From contig JAPDQV010000009.1 in the NCBI GenBank assembly GCA_034505495.1, positions 1-33,608 on the forward strand: a stretch of DNA of 33,608 nt. Reading direction: 5' to 3'. The translations under genes and the position numbers were made by a program. Positions within the stretch are counted from its first letter, which is position 1. Every line of letters starts with the position of its first letter. Below are positions 25,291-33,064 of the stretch, piece after piece. The notes under the pieces are model-generated. The model ran no database searches. It saw nothing but the letters and a program-made list of their open reading frames with translations, and had not been told where the DNA came from. Source of the stretch: a candidate division KSB1 bacterium. GTDB lineage: Bacteria > Zhuqueibacterota > Zhuqueibacteria > Residuimicrobiales > Krinioviventaceae.

Positions 25291-25447
25291 GAGGAATAAT
25301 GATTTTGTCTGTATCCATTGAACAAGAGGCAAGGTGCAATTCGTATTCAATTCGATTAAAGTCAAACAAGAATTCATCCTATCCGATGACGCACTTTTAA
25401 AACAGGCAAGCTTGCTTCTCATGCTGAAACAAAATATATTTGTTAGA

Positions 25448-26479
25448 ATGAACAGGCCTATCGAATCACAAATTCTTCAGTTTTACAGAAAAGCTTTCGG
25501 CAAAGAAGCGAGAGACCTTCAACTTTTGAACGGCGACGGCTCGGATCGGCTGTACTTTCGTTTAATCGCTGACGAGAGCACCGTGATTGCCGTCCATGGC
25601 TGCAATCGACGCGAAAACAATGCCTTTGTTGCTTTCTCGCGCCATTTTGAACGATTTCAATTACCCGTGCCGCACATCTTTGCCTATGAACCCGACGAAG
25701 GTCTTTACTTGGAGAGCGACTTGGGCGACGTCATGCTCTACGATCGAATGGCGGCATGCGGAAATGAGGTCAGCAGCGATGTCCGCAACCTTTACCTGCA
25801 GGCGATACGAATGCTTCCCCAGTTTCAAATTAAAGCCGGCCGGTCGCTGGATTTCTCACAGTGCTCCCAAACGACCGTATTCGATGCGGAAGCGATGCTC
25901 CGCGATCTCCTCTATTTTCAGCACGTTTTTTTGCGCCGCTTTGCCGCAAATCGCTTCGATATCGACCGGCTGCACGATGACTTTGCTCTGTTGATTCGTG
26001 CGCTTCTCGATGAGCCTGCGGAATTTTTCCTTTACCGTGATTTCCAATCGCGCAACATTATGGTGCTGAACGAACAACCTTATTTCATCGATTATCAGTC
26101 GGGCCGCAAAGGGGCGCTGCAGTACGATCTTGCTTCTCTCGTCTATGACTCTAATGTCCGTTTACCTGAAGACCTCGGCAATGAACTGATCGAAGAATAT
26201 CTTTACGCCGTCAATCAATATCTTTCCATGCCTTCAAGCCGATTTATGCGCAAATTTTATGATTTTGCGCTCATACGGGTACTTCAGGCTTTGGCCGCAT
26301 TCAGCTTTTTAGGATATGATAAACAGAGGCGCTACTTTCGCTCATGTATACCGAGAGGAATTGAACTTTTGCGTGAGCTTTTGCAAAAGAGTCAGATTGG
26401 ACGACAAATGCGCACGCTGCCCAAAATTGTCGAGGGACTTACGGTATCTTTTGAGATCAATAAGGATAATCAGCTTTAA
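25448..26479 (+). CDS. amgK: AmgK-like sugar kinase (APH fold), MurNAc/GlcNAc anomeric kinase
   Basis: Aminoglycoside-phosphotransferase-fold kinase. The neighbour MurU points to AmgK, which phosphorylates C1 of MurNAc (and GlcNAc) in cell-wall recycling. 343 residues from ATG 25448. Seen: a glycine-rich NGDGSDRLYFRL loop near residue 29, the catalytic segment FLYRDFQSRNIMV (D198, N203) and the metal-binding FIDYQSGRKGALQYDLASLV (D215). The reading frame is open upstream to a GTG at 25334, but those 38 residues do not look like the family N-terminus. A GCAAGCTTGC palindrome lies at 25406-25415 in that stretch. The ribosome site is weak at either start. Plus strand, opposite to its neighbours. 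Confidence 0.85.
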   Translation: MNRPIESQILQFYRKAFGKEARDLQLLNGDGSDRLYFRLIADESTVIAVHGCNRRENNAFVAFSRHFERFQLPVPHIFAYEPDEGLYLESDLGDVMLYDRMAACGNEVSSDVRNLYLQAIRMLPQFQIKAGRSLDFSQCSQTTVFDAEAMLRDLLYFQHVFLRRFAANRFDIDRLHDDFALLIRALLDEPAEFFLYRDFQSRNIMVLNEQPYFIDYQSGRKGALQYDLASLVYDSNVRLPEDLGNELIEEYLYAVNQYLSMPSSRFMRKFYDFALIRVLQALAAFSFLGYDKQRRYFRSCIPRGIELLRELLQKSQIGRQMRTLPKIVEGLTVSFEINKDNQL

Positions 26480-26525
26480 AGCGATCTTGTTGTGAACGCC
26501 GCATAGTGCATTGACGATCCGCATC

Positions 26526-26627
26526 CTCACAGGCATTTGCCAAAGATTTGTTTGCTGCTTTTTCTCCGTTTTATGAAGCGGGAAACAACAAACGAGGCGA
26601 TCAAACGGATGAATGTGCCTCTGTGAG
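26526..26627. repeat. Extended imperfect inverted repeat in the amgK-murU gap
   Basis: The 314-nt gap 26480-26793 holds no gene. Within it, outer arms CTCACAGGCATT (26526-26537) and AATGTGCCTCTGTGAG (26612-26627) are complementary apart from small insertions. Inner arms GTTTGCTGCTTT (26550-) and AAACAACAAAC (to 26593) are largely complementary too. The region could form a long imperfect stem of about 100 nt, either a structured leader of murU or a remnant of a miniature inverted-repeat element. Fold is judged by eye only. Confidence 0.4.
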
Positions 26628-26694
26628 CTTTTCCTCTCTCGTGTAGGGGATTTTCTTTGTGAATCTGCGCAATCATTTGTGCTTTTGAATAGGG

Positions 26695-26714
26695 TTGCGC
26701 TTTGTTTTGCGCAA
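26695..26714. repeat. Short palindrome upstream of murU
   Basis: TTGCGC (26695-26700), an 8-nt T-rich spacer and GCGCAA (26709-26714) form an inverted repeat about 80 nt before the murU start. Possible operator or small hairpin; no further support. Confidence 0.3.
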
Positions 26715-26793
26715 AAATGAGTTGGTCGAAAGTTATGGATCATCAGGCCTTTTTCGACAGCAATCATAACCATCGAGCAATAGAGGAATTGGT

Positions 26794-27495
26794 ATGAGGG
26801 CAATGATTTTGGCAGCCGGATACGGCAAGCGCCTGGCGCCGCTGACGAACTCGATACCAAAGGCGTTGGTCCCAATAGGCGGACGCCCCCTCCTCGAAAT
26901 CGTTCTGCGACGCTTGGAATCTCAAGGGTTCACCGAAATTGTCGTTAATCTGCATTATTTAGCCGACCAGGTTCGCGAGTTTCTCGATGCATATCGTCCC
27001 ACGGCGAAAGCGTCGATTTACCTCTCTTATGAGGCTGAGCTGCTCGACACCGGCGGCGGTATCAAAAAAATGTTGGACTATCTTCCTGGTGACGACCCGG
27101 TTTTGGTGCATAATGTCGACGTGCTTTCGGACTGCCCTCTGGACCAAGTCATGCAGCAATTCAACAGCCTGCCTTCCTGCGATGCCCTGCTGGTCGCTCT
27201 TGATCAATTAACCGATCGCCCTCTTTGTTTTGATGAAAATATGAACTTTCGCGGAAGAGGAGATCATGCTCCTAATGGGGCTTGCCGGCATTACGCTTTT
27301 ACCGGAATTCAAGTGATTCGGCCTTTCCTCTTTCGCGAATACCCGGAAGTAAAATTTTACAGCATCGACCTATATTTATGGGCTGCTGCGTCCGGCAGGA
27401 CCATAAAGGGTCTGCTGTTTCCGGGAACTTGGTGGCGGGATTTAGGAACATTTGCGGATCTTGCTGCAGCCGAGAGAGATATGTTAGTCACTTAA
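26794..27495 (+). CDS. murU: MurU-like nucleotidyltransferase (MurNAc-1-P uridylyltransferase)
   Basis: Sugar-1-phosphate nucleotidyltransferase, 233 residues, short as in MurU. Start motif LAAGYGKRLAPLTNSIPKALVPIGGRPLLE with the nucleotide-binding Gly/Arg and Lys, LDTGGGIKK, metal-binding Asp in LVHNVDVLSD and PGTWWRDLGTFADL near the end. With AmgK it would form the AmgK-MurU route that turns recycled MurNAc into UDP-MurNAc without de novo MurA/MurB synthesis. In Pseudomonas this route gives intrinsic fosfomycin tolerance (known family biology). ATG with GAGGA 6 nt upstream. It converges on the DNA polymerase gene with only 15 nt between them. Confidence 0.88.
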   Translation: MRAMILAAGYGKRLAPLTNSIPKALVPIGGRPLLEIVLRRLESQGFTEIVVNLHYLADQVREFLDAYRPTAKASIYLSYEAELLDTGGGIKKMLDYLPGDDPVLVHNVDVLSDCPLDQVMQQFNSLPSCDALLVALDQLTDRPLCFDENMNFRGRGDHAPNGACRHYAFTGIQVIRPFLFREYPEVKFYSIDLYLWAAASGRTIKGLLFPGTWWRDLGTFADLAAAERDMLVT

Positions 27496-27510
27496 ATTAT
27501 TTTATGAAAT

Positions 27511-30500
27511 TTATTTCTCCAGCGGTTCGACTGAATTGACATGAAGCGTAACGGCGCCGAATTCGCTTTGGACTTGTCCGTGAAGCAGAAATGGTCTGTC
27601 ATAGGAGAGTAAATGAATGAAGCGGCTGTAGGTTTTCGGAAAGAAAACTGTTTCGTATAACGCGGTAGTATCCTCAAAGCTGACGAATTCCATCAGTTCT
27701 TCCTGCGAGGTGGCCGTCGTTTTGCCGGTTACAAACCAGCCCACAGTAGTGACGGTTTTCCCCACGTGCTTAGCCAGGTCTTTTGCCGGTATATACGACA
27801 AATTGCAAAGGAGTCGGCGATAGCGTTCCAACGGATGACGCGATAAAAGGAATCCCAACGTTTCGATTTCTTGATCCAGCAGCGTCTCTTCGTCATATTC
27901 CGCGATGTTCGGTACTGCTGTCACGTCGGCCTCTCCGAACAAGGACAGGGTTGGTTCGGCGGCGCCCGTACCCTGCTCGGCCGCAATTGCTTTGCTCTTC
28001 CAAAGCAGTTGCGGCCGAGTATAGGTTTTTTCTACCGCATCAAAACAGCCTGCCTTGATCAATACGGCTGCATCGTTGGGAGGCGGCTGTACCCGCATCA
28101 TGAAATCATAAAGCGAACGGAAGGCGCCGTTTTTTCGTCGTTCCCGCAAAAGGCGCTCGATGGTTTCGCGAGTGATGCCTTTAAGCTGCATGAGACCGAC
28201 GCGAATTTCTCTGTCCCTGCCGCGATAAGCGTAATCGCTGAGATTGATGTCCGGCGGCAGTATCTTTAGTCCCATACGTCGGGCCTCCGAAATGTAGGCA
28301 AACGTGGAATAGTATCCGCCTTGGTTCGAAATGACGGCCGCCATGAATTCGGCGGGATAATAGACGCGCAGATAAGCCGATTTAAAGGAAACTTGAGCGT
28401 AGGAAGCCGAGTGCGCTTTGCAAAAACTGTAGCCGCTGAAAGACAAGATCATCTCCCAGATTTGATCGCAGGTCTTTGCATCAACGCCTCTTGCCTGGGC
28501 ACCGGCGTAGAATTTGGCGCGGAAATCTTGTAGGCTGCGTTGCTTGTGCTTTTTCGACAAAATTTTGCGCAACTCGTCTGCTTCCGCAGCGGAAAAACCG
28601 GCCAGGGTCATGGCGACGCGAGAGACGTCTTCTTGGTAAACCATGATCCCGTAAGTTTCACGCAGCAGCTCCTCGAGCAAAGGATGCAGGGGTGTGTAGG
28701 CTCCTCCCTTTAGTCTTCGAATGTATTCATTGATAAATCGATTTGCAGCAGGGCGAATGATGGAGCTGTGGATGACAATATGTTCGAAATCTCCCACGCC
28801 GGTCTTTTTCTGCAGCAGTCGCATGGCCGGAGATTCGATGTAAAAAACGCCGATAGTATCGCCTTGCGCCAAGGCCTGCTGAACTTTGGGATCCTCCAAC
28901 GGGTCCCATTGCGCGTAATCGATGCGGGTGCCGGTGTTTTCTTCGACGGCGGCCAAGGCGTCGCGAATAACGGCAAGGGAACGGTTGCCGAGAATATCCA
29001 TCTTGACCAGCTTCATCTCCTCGGCCTGGTCTTTTTCCCATTGAATAACATGCAGCCGGTGCGGTTCCTCCCGCGGCAGGCCGGAAACGGCGCCGGTCAG
29101 CTTGAGTACCTTGTGCGCCGGCTGTGTCGGCACATAACGGCTGACGCCGCGCGGGACAATCACTACGCCGCCGCAATGGATCGAAAGATGTCGCGGATAG
29201 TCGCGAATGCGCTCCGCCAAGCGAATGACGGTCGGCCAAGGTTCATGCAGTTGAATTGAGCGAAAGAGCGGATGGGTTTGGGTGGTCTGCCAAATGTCGC
29301 TCGGCTGCCAAAGGCCGGCGAGGCGAGAGGTGACGGTACGGATTTCGTTTTCCGGCAGTCCGTAGACCTTGGCGATCTCGCGCACGGCAGAACGGGGTGC
29401 AAAACAGACATGATTGGCAATCATGGCGACGTTTTCATGTCCAAAACGGCGAAAGATATAGTCCAAAATGTCATCCCGCTCGTCCCAAGGAAAATCGACG
29501 TCGATATCCGGCGGATCGATGCGGCCGGGATTGAGAAAGCGGTCGAAAAAGAGGTCATACTTGAGGGGATCGACGTGAGTGATTCCCAGACAGTAACTTA
29601 CGAGACTTGCAGCCGCCGAACCTCGACCGCAGGTTCGAGGCGCGTGCGCAACAATGTCGGCGACGACGAGAAAATAAGGCGCAAAGCGCTTTTCGCAGAT
29701 GACGGCGAGTTCATAGTCAAGGCGTTTGCGGATACGTTCGTCAAAGCCGCCGTAGCGTCGGAGGACGCCTTCCTCGACGCGCCGACGCAGATAATCCTCA
29801 GCCGATTCGCCGTTCGGGCCGCGATATTCGGGAAAAATGAATTCCGTAAGGTCGAGTGAAAAGGTGCAGCTTTGGGCAATTCGCTGTGAGTTGTCAATGG
29901 CTTCAGGACAGTGAGGAAAATCGGCCTGCATTTGTGCCGCTGTTTTTAAATAGGCTTCGACAGAGATCAGTTCCTCCTGCGGAATGCGCGTCAGAGTAGT
30001 GTTCAAATCGATAGCACGCAATAACCGGTGCACTTCCCAATCCTCTTTATCGAGCATGTGTACCGCATTTGTAGCCACAATCGGTATCCGCTTTTCACGT
30101 GCGAATCGAAGCACCGCTTCAGCGCCGCGGTGCGGAATCAGCTCTGCATAATATTCGCCTTCTGCATCGGCGTCCTTTAATTTTTGTAAAAGGCGGAGGT
30201 CATCCGTTAAAAGCACGAGGTCTCGGCCGTGCTGTACAAACCATAACGCCAAATCAATTCCATGGCGGTGAAATTGGGTCAGCGCCATGCACAAGGCGGA
30301 ATAACCCTCGGCATTTTTCGCCAAGAGTACGGCGCGCTCTATCGGCGTCTCGAAACAGGCGCCGATGATCGGCTGCAGATGATAATTTTTGCAAAGCATG
30401 AGAAAATTGCCGAGTCCGTAAAGACCGTTGCGGTCGGTCAACGCCAGATGCGTGAACCCCCTTTGCTTGGCTGTTCGGCAAAGATCTTCGAGGGTCGCGG

Positions 30501-30552
30501 TGCCGCGACAGAAAGAATAATGTGAATGAACGTGAAGATGGGTAAAGGGCAT
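27511..30552 (-). CDS. dnaE2: DnaE2/ImuC-type DNA polymerase III alpha subunit
   Basis: C-family replicative-type polymerase of 1013 residues, shorter than housekeeping DnaE (about 1160). PHP domain at the N-terminus (HLHVHSHYSFCRGTATLEDL, ALTDRNGLYG, with TDRN as in DnaE2 rather than TDHGN). Palm domain with CGRGSAAASLVSYCLGITHVDPL and PPDIDVDF (catalytic D349 and D351). HhH and OB-fold (VTTVGWFVTGKTT..., EFVSFEDTTALYETVFFP) lie near the C-terminus; no long tau-binding tail. Its place in a lexA-led cassette with an inactive Y-family homologue marks it as the error-prone translesion polymerase ImuC. The ATG at 30552 lacks a clear ribosome site. A 98-nt gap with a hairpin precedes it. Confidence 0.88.
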   Translation of the reverse strand: MPFTHLHVHSHYSFCRGTATLEDLCRTAKQRGFTHLALTDRNGLYGLGNFLMLCKNYHLQPIIGACFETPIERAVLLAKNAEGYSALCMALTQFHRHGIDLALWFVQHGRDLVLLTDDLRLLQKLKDADAEGEYYAELIPHRGAEAVLRFAREKRIPIVATNAVHMLDKEDWEVHRLLRAIDLNTTLTRIPQEELISVEAYLKTAAQMQADFPHCPEAIDNSQRIAQSCTFSLDLTEFIFPEYRGPNGESAEDYLRRRVEEGVLRRYGGFDERIRKRLDYELAVICEKRFAPYFLVVADIVAHAPRTCGRGSAAASLVSYCLGITHVDPLKYDLFFDRFLNPGRIDPPDIDVDFPWDERDDILDYIFRRFGHENVAMIANHVCFAPRSAVREIAKVYGLPENEIRTVTSRLAGLWQPSDIWQTTQTHPLFRSIQLHEPWPTVIRLAERIRDYPRHLSIHCGGVVIVPRGVSRYVPTQPAHKVLKLTGAVSGLPREEPHRLHVIQWEKDQAEEMKLVKMDILGNRSLAVIRDALAAVEENTGTRIDYAQWDPLEDPKVQQALAQGDTIGVFYIESPAMRLLQKKTGVGDFEHIVIHSSIIRPAANRFINEYIRRLKGGAYTPLHPLLEELLRETYGIMVYQEDVSRVAMTLAGFSAAEADELRKILSKKHKQRSLQDFRAKFYAGAQARGVDAKTCDQIWEMILSFSGYSFCKAHSASYAQVSFKSAYLRVYYPAEFMAAVISNQGGYYSTFAYISEARRMGLKILPPDINLSDYAYRGRDREIRVGLMQLKGITRETIERLLRERRKNGAFRSLYDFMMRVQPPPNDAAVLIKAGCFDAVEKTYTRPQLLWKSKAIAAEQGTGAAEPTLSLFGEADVTAVPNIAEYDEETLLDQEIETLGFLLSRHPLERYRRLLCNLSYIPAKDLAKHVGKTVTTVGWFVTGKTTATSQEELMEFVSFEDTTALYETVFFPKTYSRFIHLLSYDRPFLLHGQVQSEFGAVTLHVNSVEPLEK

Positions 30553-30608
30553 GAGAAAACCGTCGGCAAATGCGGGAGCTAAAAGCCGTCCAAGCGGTTT
30601 TTAATGAC

Positions 30609-30641
30609 CTGCCGGCTGTGCGCGAATGCAGCAGCCGGCAG
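30609..30641. repeat. Hairpin between the GNAT-like gene and dnaE2
   Basis: Perfect 10-bp inverted repeat, CTGCCGGCTG (30609-30618) and CAGCCGGCAG (30632-30641), 13-nt loop, just after the stop of the GNAT-like gene. No U tract follows on the minus strand, so it is not a standard intrinsic terminator; it might be an attenuator, an mRNA end stabiliser or a weak terminator. Confidence 0.5.
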
Positions 30642-30650
30642 AGGCATCGT

Positions 30651-31820
30651 TTAGATCTCTTTTTCGAAAACCGTATATTCTTTGGAATCCTTACCGTTCA
30701 TCAAGTGAACAAGACGGATGACGAGTTCATTGTTTTCGAGCACCCAGCCGACGTCGCAATATTCGAACGGCGTGGTTTGGGTGTAGAGTTTTTGTTTCCA
30801 CAGCATGACGCCGTCGAGGCCGAGGCGGCGGAATTTTTTCTTTACGCCCAAATAGCCGAGCCGGAAGCCTTTGCAGCGGTTTTTTGTAAGAAGCATTTTG
30901 GCCGCGCGCAGCAGTTCACACCGACGACACCAAGGGATCGGCACCATTTTTTCGGTGATATTGGGGACGCCGCCGAAGAATGCAGCCGGTTCGCCTTTGA
31001 CATAGACAAAAACAAAGAGCTTTTTGTCCATCACCAGCATCATCTCGTCGACGATGTGGTAGAATTCTTCACGGGTGAACGGAACAAAGCCCCAGTTATC
31101 GTTCCAGGCATCGTTGTATATTTCGAACATCTCCTCTTTGCGCACTTTGAGCGGTCTTTGGCCCCAGTCTTCGAGCGTGACGTCAAAGCGCTCGATGATT
31201 TTTTGCGCCACTCGTTCAAGCTTTTCTTCCATCGGGTTGTGTACGGCGACTTCCCAAGAGTAGACACGCTTGACCGGTTTCAGACCGTATGCGGAGAGGA
31301 GATCGGCATAATAGGGCTTGTTGTAGTGATAGTACATGACCGGGCGGCTGTCGAAACCGCGGGTGAGGCAGCCGGGCGTCGCCTCATTGACCGGCAGGTT
31401 TTGCGGTCCGCGCATCACCTGCATGCCCTTGGACTTGAGCCAGGCGGCGGCTGCATCCAGGAGCGCCGAGGAGACGGCGGGATCGTTGACGGACTCGAAC
31501 TGGCCGAAAAAGCCGACTTTATCATTCCAATGCCGGTTGTGATTATAGTTGACGAACGCATTGCAGCGTCCGACGGTTTTGCCGTCGCGGAGCGCCATAA
31601 AAAAAGCCATATCGGCGTGTTTGAAAAAGAGGTTACGGGGCTCGAAAAAGCCGACCATACCGATAAGCCGGAAGCCGAGATACTCATAATCCAGCAGCGG
31701 TACATACTGCGGATCTTCGCGGTAATGATCCCAATGAAAGTCGACAAAGCGTTTCAGCAGCGCCCGATCTCGGCGCGTTTTGTTCGAGAACTCGATCACT
31801 TGAAGGTTGCCGTTTGCCAT
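30651..31820 (-). CDS. GNAT-like protein of unknown function in the SOS cassette
   Basis: 389 residues from ATG 31820 (GGGAG 8 nt upstream; a GTG five codons earlier is less likely). The pattern DKVGFFGQFESVNDPAVSSALLDAAAAWLKSKGMQVMRGPQNLPVNEATPGCLTRGFDSRPVMYYHYNKPYYADLL places it in a widespread family usually annotated as GNAT N-acetyltransferase or hypothetical. A second acetyltransferase-like part (RLGYLGVKKKFRRLGLDGVML) near the C-terminus carries the acetyl-CoA-type segment. The substrate is unknown. It sits between the imuB-like gene (41-nt gap) and dnaE2, where other genomes often have imuA or nothing; co-transcription with the SOS genes is likely but functional connection is not shown. 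Confidence 0.75.
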   Translation of the reverse strand: MANGNLQVIEFSNKTRRDRALLKRFVDFHWDHYREDPQYVPLLDYEYLGFRLIGMVGFFEPRNLFFKHADMAFFMALRDGKTVGRCNAFVNYNHNRHWNDKVGFFGQFESVNDPAVSSALLDAAAAWLKSKGMQVMRGPQNLPVNEATPGCLTRGFDSRPVMYYHYNKPYYADLLSAYGLKPVKRVYSWEVAVHNPMEEKLERVAQKIIERFDVTLEDWGQRPLKVRKEEMFEIYNDAWNDNWGFVPFTREEFYHIVDEMMLVMDKKLFVFVYVKGEPAAFFGGVPNITEKMVPIPWCRRCELLRAAKMLLTKNRCKGFRLGYLGVKKKFRRLGLDGVMLWKQKLYTQTTPFEYCDVGWVLENNELVIRLVHLMNGKDSKEYTVFEKEI

Positions 31821-31861
31821 AGTTTTTTCTCCCACTTGGATTGATGTATGAGGGTCGAGGG

Positions 31862-33025
31862 TTAGGCGGCGCGTCCGAAGCGGATGGCGGTTTCGCCGTA
31901 GCGGTCGCGAATTCGATCGAGAGCGGCGATGAGCGCCTCGCGTTTGGGGTCGCGGGCCGGATCAAAGAGCGACAACTGTTGCGGCGGCGGGGTAAGGTCG
32001 CCGAGACGCAGTGTGAGTCGCCGCACGCGGACGCGGCGGCTGACGGCGCGTCCGAGGAGGGCGTTCAGCTCCGCCGTCAGGGCGAACTCATCGTCAGTAG
32101 CTGAGAAGCGCTGCTGCGTCGTTTCGCTGCGCTGATCGGAATAGAGAATTTCGACGCTCAGGCGGGCGGTCAGGAGGCGTTCTCGGCGCAGTCGGCGCGC
32201 GGCGCATGCCAGGAGGCCGTGTAAACGGGCGCGCAGCAGCGGGAAATCGTTGCTGTCTTCTTCCAGCTGGTCGATCTCGACGATTTCGGGTTTTTGTTTG
32301 GGCGGCATGACCGGTCGCGGGTCGATGCCGTTGGCCTGCTGATGCAGCAGCACGCCGAGGCGTCCGAAGACGGTCTGCAGGTGTTCGACGGGCGTTTCGG
32401 CCACTTGGCGAATGCGGCGCAGGTTGAGATCCCACAGTTCCTGGTAGACGTCGCGGCGACCGGCGGCAAGGTAGCGGACGGACAACGGTGCGAGGAAGGC
32501 GGCCTCCTCGCCGATGCGGACGTCATAGAGTCCAAGCGGTTCGCCGAGGCCGGCCACGAACTCGGCGGCAGTGCGGCTGACGAGCTTGTTGCCGGCGACT
32601 CCGGCCGAAGCGCCGAGATTGAGCCGGCGACGGATCTGCTTTTGTATGTCTGCCGCCGCGTCCTTGATGCGTCCGAAAAGCCGTTCCGTGCCGCTCATGT
32701 CGAGATAGGCGCGGCCGAAACGAAGCGGCTCGTAAACCGGCGTATAGCGCCGCACCACGTCGAGCATTGCTTCCATGGCGCGGCGGTAGAGATCGGCATT
32801 GGGCGGCAGAAGGATCAGATCGGGGGCGCGGCGGCGCGCTTCCGGCACCGGCATGCCGGAAAAGACACCTGCGGCGCGCGCCTCGGCCGAGGCGGCAAAA
32901 ATCAACGCGCGTCCGGCCGTTTCGACGGCTACGGCCGTCGGTCGCCCGTGCAGCCGCGGCTCCAACGCCTGCTCGACCGCTACCGGAAAATCGGCCACCC
33001 GTATGTGAATGACGGCGCGGTTCAT
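31862..33025 (-). CDS. imuB: Catalytically inactive Y-family polymerase homologue (ImuB-like)
   Basis: 387 residues with the full Y-family layout: palm and fingers, thumb (LGASAGVAGNKLVSRTAAEF), little finger, and C-terminal LIAALDRIRDRYGETAI. The three catalytic acids are missing. In IHIRVADF, Arg9 replaces the Asp of HVDMDAF; in EPLRFGRAYLD, Gly104 and Arg105 replace the Asp-Glu pair of SIDEAYLD. The C-terminal QLSLF (350-354) is a textbook beta-clamp-binding motif. Loss of catalysis with clamp binding kept is what defines ImuB, the scaffold that brings DnaE2 to the clamp. The flanking lexA and dnaE2 genes agree. Start ATG 33025 with GGGAGGG 10 nt upstream. Annotated by homology alone it would wrongly be called DNA polymerase IV. 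Confidence 0.85.
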   Translation of the reverse strand: MNRAVIHIRVADFPVAVEQALEPRLHGRPTAVAVETAGRALIFAASAEARAAGVFSGMPVPEARRRAPDLILLPPNADLYRRAMEAMLDVVRRYTPVYEPLRFGRAYLDMSGTERLFGRIKDAAADIQKQIRRRLNLGASAGVAGNKLVSRTAAEFVAGLGEPLGLYDVRIGEEAAFLAPLSVRYLAAGRRDVYQELWDLNLRRIRQVAETPVEHLQTVFGRLGVLLHQQANGIDPRPVMPPKQKPEIVEIDQLEEDSNDFPLLRARLHGLLACAARRLRRERLLTARLSVEILYSDQRSETTQQRFSATDDEFALTAELNALLGRAVSRRVRVRRLTLRLGDLTPPPQQLSLFDPARDPKREALIAALDRIRDRYGETAIRFGRAA

Positions 33026-33064
33026 CGGCGCTTCACCCTCCCGCTCCATCCTTGGGTTCGCTTC

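Noticed and set aside
30570..31844. Long open frame on the plus strand (424 codons)
   Set aside because: Antisense shadow of the GNAT-like gene; no family resemblance and low-complexity His/Phe/Val-rich translation.
31862..33025. Active DNA polymerase IV (DinB)
   Set aside because: All three metal-binding acids are replaced (Arg9, Gly104, Arg105).
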